Positions 1 through 8,196 of a stretch of 64,000 nucleotides of DNA are shown here, one piece after another. Position 1 is the stretch's first letter. Every line of letters begins with the position of its first letter. The notes beneath the pieces are model-generated. The model did no database searches. It was not told where the DNA came from and saw only the letters and a program-made list of their open reading frames with translations. This DNA comes from Nitrosopumilus sp. Its GTDB lineage: Archaea > Thermoproteota > Nitrososphaeria > Nitrososphaerales > Nitrosopumilaceae. The position numbers were made by a program, and so were the translations under genes. The stretch spans positions 33,611-97,610 of the forward strand of contig NZ_JAILWA010000005.1 in NCBI RefSeq assembly GCF_025699255.1, given 5' to 3'.

Positions 1-834
1 AGGATAAATTCTGCAATACCTGTTACTGTAAATGGAAAACATGAGTTTATGTTTGGAGTAGTCACACCTACCCAGTCAATCAATCAAGAGATTGATGAAA
101 TAATCTTTTTCACAAAAATTCAGACTGTTTTCTTGCTGTTATCTACAATTACTGTCTTGTTGATCTTTTTGTTAAAACGTACACAGAACTTTAAAAAAGA
201 AAAGCTTACTGTTATCGGGCAGCTCTCATCTAACATTGCTCATGATATACGCAATCCATTGGGAACAATAAAAAATGCAGGAGTTATAATCGGAAAAGAA
301 AATGACTCCGAAAATGAAATTATCTCAAGAGAACTAAACCGCATTAACCTATCTGTACGACGCATTTCACACCAAATTGAAGAGGTGTTAAACTATGTCA
401 GAACAACACCTTTGATATTAAAACCCCATTCAGTAAACCAAACTCTTCAGGAGGCAATAGATGCATTAGACGTGCCATCAAATATCAAAATTAACATTCC
501 TAAAAATGATGTAACCATAAAGTTTGATCATGAAAAGATGCTAATAGTGTTTGTAAACATAATTCTAAATGCAATACAATCAATTGGCAAAGATGATGGG
601 ACTGTTGCAATTATCTTAACTGAGACCTCCTCTTATGTAACAATAATATTTGAAAATTCTGGTCCAAACATTCCTAGAAAAGATTTGAAGCATATTTTTG
701 ATACGTTGTTTACTACCAAGCTGGAGGGTACAGGACTTGGCCTTTCTAGCTGTAAAAACATTGTAGAACAACATAAAGGAACAATACAGGCATCTACAGA
801 TCCCGTGATATTTTCAGTTAGGTTGCCAAAATGA
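1..834 (+). CDS. Sensor histidine kinase, C-terminal part (5' end outside window)
   Basis: The reading frame is open from base 1, so the true start lies upstream; an internal ATG at 49 is not the likely start. The visible part has a hydrophobic helix (FLLLSTITVLLIFLL), then a HisKA dimerisation region with the phospho-acceptor His in NIAHDIRNPLG. An HATPase_c domain follows, with an N box (NIILNAIQ), a weak G1 box (FENSGPNI, Asn where Asp is usual), an F box (IFDTLFTTK) and a G2 box (GTGLGLS). It should autophosphorylate and pass phosphate to the response regulator that follows 39 bases downstream. The input signal cannot be inferred because the sensing region is missing. Confidence 0.88.
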   Translation, partial: RINSAIPVTVNGKHEFMFGVVTPTQSINQEIDEIIFFTKIQTVFLLLSTITVLLIFLLKRTQNFKKEKLTVIGQLSSNIAHDIRNPLGTIKNAGVIIGKENDSENEIISRELNRINLSVRRISHQIEEVLNYVRTTPLILKPHSVNQTLQEAIDALDVPSNIKINIPKNDVTIKFDHEKMLIVFVNIILNAIQSIGKDDGTVAIILTETSSYVTIIFENSGPNIPRKDLKHIFDTLFTTKLEGTGLGLSSCKNIVEQHKGTIQASTDPVIFSVRLPK

Positions 835-873
835 ATATTCCATTATTTACCAGTCCAAAATTGAGGAGAAAAG

Positions 874-1236
874 ATGTCAAATCCTAGAATTTTGTTAGTT
901 GATGATGACACTCAGTTTTTGGAGGCTACAGAATACATGCTAAAATATGAAAATTATGAGGTAATTACTGCCAAAAACGGGGAGGAAGCCATCAAAAAAT
1001 ACAAAGAATCTAGTCCAGATATTGTTTTGATGGACTTGAAGATGCCCATAATGAACGGATATGATGCATTTTTTAGAATCAAAAGAGATGATCCTGATGC
1101 AAAAATTGTCTTTACATCTTCATATGCTATCAACAATGAGGAATTTGCAAAGGCAGAGGATTCAGGTTTGTTTGGTTTGCTTACAAAGCCCTTTGATCTT
1201 AATGAATTAAACGACATTATTGATTCCAAAAGTTGA
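874..1236 (+). CDS. CheY-like single-domain response regulator
   Basis: This 120-aa protein is a bare receiver domain. The acidic pocket is Asp10-Asp12, the phospho-acceptor is Asp54 in IVLMDLKMP, the switch Thr/Ser lies in FTSS near 81-83, and the conserved Lys is Lys105 in LLTKPF. There is no output domain, so it would act by protein contact or by phosphorelay. It follows the histidine kinase directly and is its obvious partner. An AGGAG ribosome-binding-type sequence lies about 10 bases upstream of the ATG. Confidence 0.93.
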   Translation: MSNPRILLVDDDTQFLEATEYMLKYENYEVITAKNGEEAIKKYKESSPDIVLMDLKMPIMNGYDAFFRIKRDDPDAKIVFTSSYAINNEEFAKAEDSGLFGLLTKPFDLNELNDIIDSKS

Positions 1237-1238
1237 TT

Positions 1239-2090
1239 CTATTTTCCTATCTCTGATTTTTTTAAAACATTGTATCTTTCATAATAATATTTTTTTGATT
1301 CTCTAAAAAAAACCAGAAACCATTTTTTCAACTCTGCATCTTCTTCAAATATTTTATTTAAACTGTATATCTTGCTTTTCTCTTTTTGAATCGGCTGATA
1401 TAGCAAATTGATATAAAACCAATATGATATCTGTTCTGCAAGTTTTTCTTCTGAAATGTTTTCAAAATTTCTTTGATATTTTATGTGCACATATGACATT
1501 AATTCATAAAATGGAATTCCTTGTTGGACTTGAATTTGAGGATTGTCTGCAAGTAATCCGTTTGCCAACAATTTGATTCCGTATATCTTGTCTCCTATTT
1601 TTGATTTGACAGATTCCCACTTGCCAAAAACTTTTGGTAGAACGTTGTGGTATTTTTCTGCAATTTTATCCATCTCTTTTTTATCTAGGTCTAACACATC
1701 AATGCAATACAAAATACCGTACAGTGATAGTCTGTACTTGTCAGCTACTCCTGTCTTGAAACTCTTCCCGTCTTTTACTGCCAACCCTAAATCTAAAATT
1801 CCATCTGAATGTCTTCCTTTTTCTTTTCTGCCAATTAACAGTCTTCTGTAAATTTTTTCACGTTCGCGCAGTTTGGATGTGTCGTTTGGTATGGATATCT
1901 TTGCCAAATCCCAAGTCGTCATCGGTTCATTTTTACTCATTATTTTTAGCAGACTCTGAACATTTTGTTGGTGCTTGCTTAATGCTGATTTCTTTTTTTC
2001 TGGTGAACCATAATGTGCATGTGCATTGGGGCGGAGATACAGTTTGTAATTTTGTAAATTTCCATATGTCACATCATTTTCTAAAGGCAT
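1239..2090 (-). CDS. Hypothetical protein with probable winged-helix N-terminal half
   Basis: This 283-aa protein is soluble, has no signal peptide and is rich in Lys and aromatic residues. Residues about 40-125 (QQNVQSLLKIMSKNEPMTTWD..., then KIYRRLLIGRK and a YRLSLYGILYCIDVL segment) resemble a winged helix-turn-helix followed by a helical scaffold. The C-terminal half is helical with no motif I recognise. It is convergent with the response regulator (2-base gap) and divergent from a microprotein cascade. An inverted repeat sits on its start codon and a TATA box lies about 26 bases upstream. It could be an autoregulating transcription factor; this is inference from context, not from a named family. 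Confidence 0.6.
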   Translation of the reverse strand: MPLENDVTYGNLQNYKLYLRPNAHAHYGSPEKKKSALSKHQQNVQSLLKIMSKNEPMTTWDLAKISIPNDTSKLREREKIYRRLLIGRKEKGRHSDGILDLGLAVKDGKSFKTGVADKYRLSLYGILYCIDVLDLDKKEMDKIAEKYHNVLPKVFGKWESVKSKIGDKIYGIKLLANGLLADNPQIQVQQGIPFYELMSYVHIKYQRNFENISEEKLAEQISYWFYINLLYQPIQKEKSKIYSLNKIFEEDAELKKWFLVFFRESKKYYYERYNVLKKSEIGK

Positions 2091-2105
2091 ACCGATATAC
2101 GGTAT
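2089..2105. promoter_or_regulatory. Inverted repeat ATACCG-ATATA-CGGTAT over a start codon
   Basis: The two 6-bp arms are perfect reverse complements around a 5-bp spacer. The element covers the start of the minus-strand gene beginning at 2090 and lies just inside the shared TATA box. Its position at the transcription start of a leaderless gene suits a repressor operator. No binding protein is proven; the adjacent winged-helix-like protein is the natural candidate. Confidence 0.5.
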
Positions 2106-2110
2106 CTCTT

Positions 2111-2122
2111 GTTATATATAAC
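2111..2122. promoter_or_regulatory. Palindromic TATA box shared by two divergent genes
   Basis: GTTATATATAAC is a perfect 12-bp palindrome. Its centre is about 26 bases from the ATG of the minus-strand gene (2090) and about 24 bases from the ATG of the plus-strand microprotein (2140), which is the box A to transcription-start spacing of leaderless archaeal genes in both directions. No other TATA-like sequence is present in this 49-bp gap. Confidence 0.55.
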
Positions 2123-2139
2123 TCAGGCACAATAATTCC

Positions 2140-2307
2140 ATGAAGCAGCAAATCATGCACAACTGGCAACACTCGCCTTCTGAAATTCAGGTTGCAAGCA
2201 ACCCTGTAAAAGCAGTGCAAAAACACTTGCAACAAACAAAACAAGTTACATTCTCTGTTGAGGATCTAATGGGTCTATCTTGGGTTTTGTTTGAGGAGAG
2301 AAATTAA
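2140..2307 (+). CDS. Small hypothetical protein, 55 aa
   Basis: ATG at 2140 opens a 55-aa frame starting MKQQIMHNWQHSPSEIQ and ending LSWVLFEERN. It is polar and probably helical, with no Cys pairs or signal peptide. It begins about 24 bases after the shared palindromic TATA box. It heads a tightly packed set: the next start lies 2 bases beyond its stop and the two later genes overlap by ATGA. No family recognised. Confidence 0.5.
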   Translation: MKQQIMHNWQHSPSEIQVASNPVKAVQKHLQQTKQVTFSVEDLMGLSWVLFEERN

Positions 2308-2308
2308 A

Positions 2309-2413
2309 ATGCCTGTACAATCCTTGTCCCCTAATAATCAGATTGTATGTGACATGATGATTTGTCGTAGACAACTGCACCGACTAGCCAATAATGAGGA
2401 GATGATTAGATGA
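2309..2413 (+). CDS. Microprotein, 34 aa
   Basis: ATG at 2309 directly follows the previous stop, and its own TGA overlaps the next ATG (ATGA at 2410-2413). The peptide starts MPVQSLSPNNQIVCDMMICRR and has two Cys four residues apart from the Met pair. It is too short for family assignment. The support is the gapless packing and translational-coupling geometry on both sides. Confidence 0.4.
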   Translation: MPVQSLSPNNQIVCDMMICRRQLHRLANNEEMIR

Positions 2414-2598
2414 ATCCTTTGGACAACAGATTTTTCCCCAGAGGAGGATTTTCATCTTCACAATGGAACTGCAAAAAAACAAATGATGACAATCTGATGC
2501 ATACCTCTTGTAAGAGTCATCTATACTGTGATGATTTCAAAAAGCATCAAAACAAGTCAAAAAGTCATCTGAGATTTGAGTGTGGTTTGTCAGCATGA
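2410..2598 (+). CDS. Small Cys/His-containing protein, 62 aa
   Basis: This 62-aa frame overlaps the upstream stop by 4 bases (ATGA) and overlaps the ATG of the next gene the same way (2595-2598). It carries Cys and His residues in spaced positions (NWNCKK-like segment, HTSCKSHLYCDDFKKH, FECGL), which could bind a metal, but there is no classical CxxC knuckle. No known family recognised. Confidence 0.45.
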   Translation: MNPLDNRFFPRGGFSSSQWNCKKTNDDNLMHTSCKSHLYCDDFKKHQNKSKSHLRFECGLSA

Positions 2599-3074
2599 GT
2601 GTAATTTCTGCTTCTAACCCCTTGAGAACTTGTAACTCTGGATACGCAAAAAGTTTAGCAACATTGTGTTTTTTTGGAATGATGTTGAGCATGTCTGTTT
2701 TTTTGTTTGACGTGCCAGTGTTTGCAGAGACATCTCAAACTACAACATTGAAATTGGATGATGAGTTAAGTCTTGAAAAAACTGTAACTGTCATGAGTAT
2801 TCCTGAAGACAATACCCTGCCATGGGGCGCAGTCAAAGGCAAAGTCAATGATCCTGCTCAAGGATATCCTGTGATTATCCAATTCTTCAAATCAGTAGAA
2901 GACGATCCTATTCATGTTGCACAGGTAAATTTGAGAGGTGATGACTCTTTTGAATACAAGTTTCGAGTGTTGTCAATAGATGAAGGCAATGTAAACCGTT
3001 TTTTTGAAGGTGACTATGTTGTAAAAATCTTCAAGGTGGTAAATACACCAAGAGATGATCTAGACCATGTCTAG
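2595..3074 (+). CDS. Secreted hypothetical protein with beta-sandwich-like domain
   Basis: I chose ATG 2595 because it overlaps the previous stop by ATGA; a GTG at 2580 is an in-frame alternative. The 159-aa product has an N-terminal hydrophobic segment (ATLCFFGMMLSMSVFLF) and a signal-peptidase-like VFAET site. The mature part is beta-rich and contains WGAVKGKVNDPAQGYPVIIQFF, a pattern seen in many thaumarchaeal surface proteins with Ig-like domains. It is the only exported member of the 2140-3074 chain. Function unknown. Confidence 0.65.
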   Translation: MSVISASNPLRTCNSGYAKSLATLCFFGMMLSMSVFLFDVPVFAETSQTTTLKLDDELSLEKTVTVMSIPEDNTLPWGAVKGKVNDPAQGYPVIIQFFKSVEDDPIHVAQVNLRGDDSFEYKFRVLSIDEGNVNRFFEGDYVVKIFKVVNTPRDDLDHV

Positions 3075-3126
3075 ATTCTCTTCATCTATTTTTTTATATT
3101 CTATGTAATTTTTATTTAATTTCTTC

Positions 3127-4704
3127 TCATAACAATGTGATCATTACCAATCCTGCATCATTTGGAACAAATCTTATCATTGTGATTTTTTCTCCCAAAA
3201 CATCTCTTTCTATACTAATGTCTTCTGGAAGGTGACCGTCTACTGTCACAATCATTTTTGCAGTAACAAATTCTTGTGGAACATACATTGCAACATACTG
3301 TGGTCTGTCAATAGAAAACGAGATGATTCCAGCTTCTGGGATGAATTTAAAGTCCGAAATCTTTGCTGGACTTTGTATGTCGATTACCTTTACAGTACCT
3401 TCAATAAACTGAGGTTGAAATTTTTCTCTTGTATCTTCTGTTAGTGGTGTAACCTCATATTTTTCTGAATCTTGAATCTCTAACCTTAATCCTTCAATGC
3501 AGTATTTCTGACCTTGATCATCTTCAATCAGTTTGCATGATTTTGAACCATTTTCCATGTCATGGTTAGTGAAAAATGCTAATGTTGTTCCTGTAGACAT
3601 GTTGCACTCTATAAAATCAATATCGCTTAATTCAGACTCGTTGCAAAGATCAGACATTGTTTCTTCTGTTATACCATTTCTTGTTAACATGTTGTCAGTG
3701 TATTGCATCATGACTCCTTTGACACATAATCGGTTTTGATAAAATGACATGTCATGACACATTTCCAATGAAGAAGACAGGTCATCACCAAAATAGTGAA
3801 CTAATCCATGTCCTAATCCGTGAATGCAGTCTTGATAGTTTGAAGAGCCTATCAATTCATTACAAATTGTTTTGTAGTCTGATGGAAGGGATTGATTTTT
3901 TTCTTGTACATCATGAAAATATGCAGCCAATACGCCGTGATAATATCCACCTCTACACATGGTACCATCAATACCAATCAGATTTTCAATTACATTTGGT
4001 TTTTCAGTAAATGCAACATGTCCTATCTCATGAGAAACAAAGTGACAATCATCTATCGTGCCAATCTTGGATAGTGCTATTGACAGCTCAAGTGCATCCG
4101 TGTTGTTTTCCTCCTGTTCTGCAAGCTTGCCAAAAAACTGAGAGTAGCATACAAGGCGTAGTGTTCCATCATCCATGTCTGCACATGTACGTATATCCTG
4201 CAGATATCTAATGGCTAGGGCTTCAGAAGATAACAAAGGAATGGAATCTTCTTCGTCTAAAATTCCATCATTATCATCATCAGGGTCTTGAGATGAACCT
4301 ATGCCATCAAAGTCAAAATCTGCCCAATCAGCAGGATCTGTATCAAATTGGTCAAGAGAATCTGAAATTCCATCATTATCATCATCAGTATCTTTGTTGT
4401 CTCCTATCAAATCAAAGTCAAAATCTGCCCAATCAGTAGGATCTGTGTCAAACAAATCTATATCATCTGAAATTCCATCATTATCATCATCAGTATCACA
4501 TTCATCCCCTAGTTTGTCAAAGTCAAAATCAGCCTGATCAGAATTTGAATTTGTGGGGCAATTATCGATGGAATCTATGACTCCGTCTTTGTCTGAATCT
4601 GCAAAAGATATGATTTCAGACCATGCTAAAAATGAAATTCCCATACTGATGATCAGTAAACCTAACAGTAGTTTGATTTTTTTATTAACTAAAAATGCAG
4701 TCAA
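3127..4704 (-). CDS. Large secreted protein: Ca-binding TSP3-like repeats plus His/Cys-rich domain
   Basis: The protein is 525 aa with a TTG start and an N-terminal membrane/signal segment (LLLGLLIISMGISFLAW). Residues about 33-155 are thrombospondin-type-3-like acidic repeats (DSDKDGVIDSIDNCP, then three units with DxDxDD and DNDGISD) that should bind calcium. The middle, about 165-380, carries repeated Cys/His motifs: CHFVSHEIGHVAF, CRGGYYHGVL, CIHGLGHGLVHYFG, CVKGVMM. HEIGH resembles a zinc-metalloprotease HExxH helix, but the third ligand is not obvious. The C-terminal ~80 residues are Ig-like. No C-terminal anchor is seen. Probably extracellular or S-layer associated; activity unknown. 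Confidence 0.75.
   Translation of the reverse strand: MTAFLVNKKIKLLLGLLIISMGISFLAWSEIISFADSDKDGVIDSIDNCPTNSNSDQADFDFDKLGDECDTDDDNDGISDDIDLFDTDPTDWADFDFDLIGDNKDTDDDNDGISDSLDQFDTDPADWADFDFDGIGSSQDPDDDNDGILDEEDSIPLLSSEALAIRYLQDIRTCADMDDGTLRLVCYSQFFGKLAEQEENNTDALELSIALSKIGTIDDCHFVSHEIGHVAFTEKPNVIENLIGIDGTMCRGGYYHGVLAAYFHDVQEKNQSLPSDYKTICNELIGSSNYQDCIHGLGHGLVHYFGDDLSSSLEMCHDMSFYQNRLCVKGVMMQYTDNMLTRNGITEETMSDLCNESELSDIDFIECNMSTGTTLAFFTNHDMENGSKSCKLIEDDQGQKYCIEGLRLEIQDSEKYEVTPLTEDTREKFQPQFIEGTVKVIDIQSPAKISDFKFIPEAGIISFSIDRPQYVAMYVPQEFVTAKMIVTVDGHLPEDISIERDVLGEKITMIRFVPNDAGLVMITLL
4261..4550 (-). repeat. Three 105-bp in-frame tandem repeats coding for acidic Ca-binding units
   Basis: The string AATTCCATCATTATCATC recurs at 4261, 4366 and 4471, an exact 105-bp (35-codon) period. 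Each unit encodes D-x-D-x-D-D-N-D-G-I loops followed by a WADFDFD-like segment. Repeat identity at DNA level is high between the second and third units, suggesting recent duplication or ongoing copy-number change. Confidence 0.8.
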
Positions 4705-4837
4705 CTAGAGTCCTACCCATCAACATAGATATTTTTGTTTTTAAATTAAAAATTATTTAAATTCAATATGGGTTGATCTTATTTTAAACAAAGTCAATTC
4801 ACACATATCTTAAATACTTCTGTTTTGTCTCTCCGAT

Positions 4838-4921
4838 ATGAAATGTCAATGTACTGATAATTCTGTGTGTATGTTTCATTATATCATCCAAAACCCTAAT
4901 TCAGTATTACCAAAAAACTGA
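4838..4921 (+). CDS. Possible 27-aa CxC microprotein
   Basis: In the 314-base gap 4705-5018, ATG 4838 opens a 27-aa frame starting MKCQCTDNSVCMFHY. A TTAAATAC box lies about 26 bases upstream, which fits a leaderless gene. The Cys pattern recalls the other CxC microproteins in the window. The rest of the gap shows no coding sequence. Confidence 0.25.
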   Translation: MKCQCTDNSVCMFHYIIQNPNSVLPKN

Positions 4922-5060
4922 ATTTCATTTAACCCATACAAACCAACTACGCCTGTGAGTCTTATTCTGTTCAAAAATTTATTCCCAAATTAGATTCTGA
5001 ATAAAAACAAAAGTATCTTTGTGTATCAATGGTTTTATTTGCAGATGGTTTTATCAAAAT

Positions 5061-6476
5061 ATGAAACCTTTTCTTATTTTTCTTTTTTTGGTATTATTTA
5101 CTGGTTTAATTTCTTCTACTGCCTTTGCAAACATAGATTCTCCACGAAAACAAATGGAAAATGGCATAGCTGCAGAAGATGTTGTGTGTAAAAAAGAATT
5201 ACAATTAATGATTCGAAGTAATGGAACTGCAATATGTGTAAAATTACTCTCTGTAGAAAAATGGATTGACTCAAAAAGGGCAGAAATTGTAGATGTTTCT
5301 CTTAGAGATGTAGAAAATGACAAGGAAGAAACATTAGAGGAAGTCCAAATAGATACAGACATTTCCCCTGAAAAAATCATGATACAGTCTGCACGTGATA
5401 CGTATGTTTTAGGTTCTACAATGGTTTTTACAGGAGAATCTGTGCCAAACACAAGTCTTGAGGTAGAACTAGAAGATTCCAAAGGCAATAAGGTTTACGC
5501 CGATATTTTAGAGATTGATGATTCTGGTCTAGTACGTTTTGAGATAAAAACTGATGATTCTTTTACTCAAGGGGCATATTTTTTAATTTTAAAACAAGAA
5601 GATGACTCTGAAATAGTGCCTATCCAAATTGGTGAATCGACAGGAGAAATTGCAGCTGTTATTGAACAATTCCACTTTGATTTTGACTCAAAAGCTTCAA
5701 TTGAAATTTTTGGACCTGTTTCATCAAATATCTCATTAACGGTTTTTGACTTTCGTGATAATGTACGTTTTGAGGATACAATACTGCTTGACAAAACAGG
5801 CTATGCTGAATATTTGCTTGATCTTTCAGGCTACAAAAAAGGGAATTATTACTTAGCACTGAACCATGCTTCTGAAGAAACAATTGAGGAGTTTACAGTT
5901 GGACTGGGTGTAGGAACTGCACCTATTGAAATCCAAGTAGATGATAATTATTACAAAATTGGTGAAACAGTTCTTCTAATTGGAAAATCCTCAGACAATA
6001 CACGAATTAGAATAGACTTGATTGATCCTACTGGAGAAGTTATTGATAAAATTGAATATTATACTGATAATGATGGTAAATTCACATATCCATTAGAGCT
6101 TTCACTTGGAAAACAAAACGGATTGTGGAGAATTCAGGTTAGCAATGGTGAAAGACTTTCTGAAGTAACCTTTGAGGTGGTAGGAGAAGAAAAAATCCTA
6201 ACTGTAAAATTAGATAAAGACGAACCATACAGACATGGGGAATTTGTAACCATTTCAGGAACAGGAATAAATTCAGAATCTCAAGCTATAATTCAGATTA
6301 CGTCTCCTGAAAAAAACTTTGAATTAATTCCAGAGGTTACAAAAGATGGTACTTTTTCTGAAATATGGCAAGTTCCAGAATCTTTGACTCCTGACACTTA
6401 TACTGTGATAGTTGATGACGGTATCAATAATGCTACGACCAAACTTCAAATCACATACAAAATTGAAATGGATTAA
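5061..6476 (+). CDS. Secreted multi-domain Ig-like surface protein
   Basis: I prefer ATG 5061, since it places a classic signal peptide (FLIFLFLVLFTGLISSTAFA) at the N-terminus; a TTG at 5019 is in frame. The product is 471 aa. After the signal it has at least three related beta domains of about 80-90 residues, each with a phrase like Y-x-x-G-x-x-x-x-x-[IFV]-x-G-x-[ST] (YVLGSTMVFTGES, YKIGETVLLIGKS, YRHGEFVTISGTG). This is the layout of repeated bacterial-Ig or MG2-like modules in thaumarchaeal cell-surface proteins. There is no C-terminal anchor. Its stop overlaps that of the phosphate transporter by 4 bases. Confidence 0.7.
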   Translation: MKPFLIFLFLVLFTGLISSTAFANIDSPRKQMENGIAAEDVVCKKELQLMIRSNGTAICVKLLSVEKWIDSKRAEIVDVSLRDVENDKEETLEEVQIDTDISPEKIMIQSARDTYVLGSTMVFTGESVPNTSLEVELEDSKGNKVYADILEIDDSGLVRFEIKTDDSFTQGAYFLILKQEDDSEIVPIQIGESTGEIAAVIEQFHFDFDSKASIEIFGPVSSNISLTVFDFRDNVRFEDTILLDKTGYAEYLLDLSGYKKGNYYLALNHASEETIEEFTVGLGVGTAPIEIQVDDNYYKIGETVLLIGKSSDNTRIRIDLIDPTGEVIDKIEYYTDNDGKFTYPLELSLGKQNGLWRIQVSNGERLSEVTFEVVGEEKILTVKLDKDEPYRHGEFVTISGTGINSESQAIIQITSPEKNFELIPEVTKDGTFSEIWQVPESLTPDTYTVIVDDGINNATTKLQITYKIEMD

Positions 6477-7459
6477 ACAAACAAGTGAATCAGATATGTA
6501 AAACCAATTCCCATTAATGCCGCACCAGGGATGGTGATGAGCCAAGAAAATACTATCTGTCTGCTGACTTTCCATCTTACGGCACGTTTTCTTCTTGCAG
6601 CACCTGAACCCATTATTGTTCCAGTAATTGCATGTGTGGTACTAGCAGGAATACCCAATACTGCAAATATTGCAAGCATTAATCCTCCACCAGTTTCTGC
6701 TGCAAATCCCTGATATGGTCGAAGTTTAGTAATTTTTACACCCAAAGTTTTGATTACTTTGTATCCTCCAAAGAAGGTACCCAAACCCATGGCAGTTGCA
6801 GCAGCAAAAATTACCCATAATGGCATATCTAGTTCAGGAATCATTCCTGCTGAAAATAGAATTAATACAATAATACCCATGGTCTTTTGTCCGTCATTTG
6901 CTCCATGAGTTAAAGCAAACCAAGCTGAAGAGATAATTTGTAATTTACCAAACGTTTTGTTGACAGGTCCTGGCTTGTAATTAGCAAATATTGTAATTAT
7001 CAAAGTTGTTAACAATAGACCGAAAATAATTCCGCCAATTGGGGCAATTACAATTCCTGCAAATACTTTGGTTAATCCCCCATAAACTAGTTTTTCAAAT
7101 CCTAACCCTGCAATACCTGCCCCCATTATTCCACCAACTAACGAATGACTGTTTGAAATTGGCAATCCAAAATAAGTACAAAGAGTACTCCATCCTATTG
7201 CTCCTGCCAATCCACCCACAATCATGTAAACAGTAATGTCATCAGGACTGACTATTCCTTTTGCAATGGTAGTTGCAACTGCAACCCCGAAAACAAAGGG
7301 TCCGATGAAATTCATTGCAGCAGACAAGCCTACAGCATGAATTGGTTTTAGAACACGGGTTCCAATTACAGTTGCAACAGAATTTGCAGAATCATTAAAA
7401 CCATTTACAAAATCAAAGATTAATGCAACAATGATTGCACCTATTGCTATCTCTATCAT
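6473..7459 (-). CDS. pitA: Inorganic phosphate transporter, PiT family
   Basis: This 328-aa membrane protein belongs to the PiT/PHO4 family. Both signature regions are visible: FDFVNGFNDSANSVAT near the N-terminus and LTHGANDGQKTMGI near the middle, each inside hydrophobic helices. About ten membrane segments can be drawn. It should import phosphate (or metal-phosphate) driven by H+ or Na+. The PhoU-like gene ends 9 bases upstream and is probably co-transcribed, the usual PiT-DUF47 pairing. Confidence 0.9.
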   Translation of the reverse strand: MIEIAIGAIIVALIFDFVNGFNDSANSVATVIGTRVLKPIHAVGLSAAMNFIGPFVFGVAVATTIAKGIVSPDDITVYMIVGGLAGAIGWSTLCTYFGLPISNSHSLVGGIMGAGIAGLGFEKLVYGGLTKVFAGIVIAPIGGIIFGLLLTTLIITIFANYKPGPVNKTFGKLQIISSAWFALTHGANDGQKTMGIIVLILFSAGMIPELDMPLWVIFAAATAMGLGTFFGGYKVIKTLGVKITKLRPYQGFAAETGGGLMLAIFAVLGIPASTTHAITGTIMGSGAARRKRAVRWKVSRQIVFSWLITIPGAALMGIGFTYLIHLFV

Positions 7460-7468
7460 TTTGCCATC

Positions 7469-8098
7469 TCATGTATATTTTAGAACAATATCTTCAATGA
7501 CATCTGCAACATCAACACATCTGTCTGATGCTGTTTCCATCGTTTCATAGATGTCTTTTAGCTTGATGATTTTGATTGGATCATCGGTTTCAAATAGTTC
7601 TTTGATTGCCTCTCTGTACAAATCATCTACCGTGTGTTCAATATCGCTTGTATTTCTACAATGTTCAATCATGTCTCTGGGATTTTTGATACGTTGTAGC
7701 TTTGAAACCATGTACTCAACTTCTTTTGTGGCTTTAACCAGTTCATGAGCCATCTCAACAGTATATGGGGGAGGGGTGGTGATTTTATAGCTGTAAACTC
7801 TGGCAGCAATTCCATCCATAAAGTCAATCACATCATCAATTTTAGATGCAATTCTTTGCATGTCTTCACGATCTAGTGGAGTGATGAATGTCTTGTTTAA
7901 CTCAGAAAAAATATCTCGTGTCAAAACATCCGCTTCAGTTTCAAGTTCGTGAATCTTTTTTCCTTGTTCTATATCTGATAGATCTTCAAATAAAACCACC
8001 ACTGCTTCAGAGGTTTCAACTGCTTTTTTTGCCAAATCATCTAGAATTTTTAATAGTTCTTTTTCATTGGATTTTATCCATGATAACCATTGACCCAT
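7469..8098 (-). CDS. PhoU-like phosphate transport regulator (DUF47 family)
   Basis: This all-helical protein of 209 aa belongs to the DUF47/PhoU-related family. It has charged helices and the DUF47-like regions LETEADVLTRDIF, FITPLDREDMQRIASKIDDVIDFMDG and DDLYREAI. I chose ATG 8098; an in-frame TTG at 8110 would add four residues. It sits immediately upstream of the PiT gene on the same strand. In other organisms such proteins control PiT activity. Confidence 0.85.
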   Translation of the reverse strand: MGQWLSWIKSNEKELLKILDDLAKKAVETSEAVVVLFEDLSDIEQGKKIHELETEADVLTRDIFSELNKTFITPLDREDMQRIASKIDDVIDFMDGIAARVYSYKITTPPPYTVEMAHELVKATKEVEYMVSKLQRIKNPRDMIEHCRNTSDIEHTVDDLYREAIKELFETDDPIKIIKLKDIYETMETASDRCVDVADVIEDIVLKYT

Positions 8099-8196
8099 GA
8101 ATTGTTGCAAAAATTATGTAATTAAAGACTAATCTATGGCATCTATGTGTAACTATATAGGTCAGCGATCAAATATAATTTGATTTGAGAACACAA

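Noticed and set aside
4301..4537. Ser/Lys-rich plus-strand frame across the Ca-binding repeats
   Set aside because: Artefact of the repeated antisense codons for Asp-rich units.
4261..4550. Regular repeats considered as a CRISPR array
   Set aside because: 105-bp period in frame with a coding sequence and no unique spacers; no cas genes nearby.
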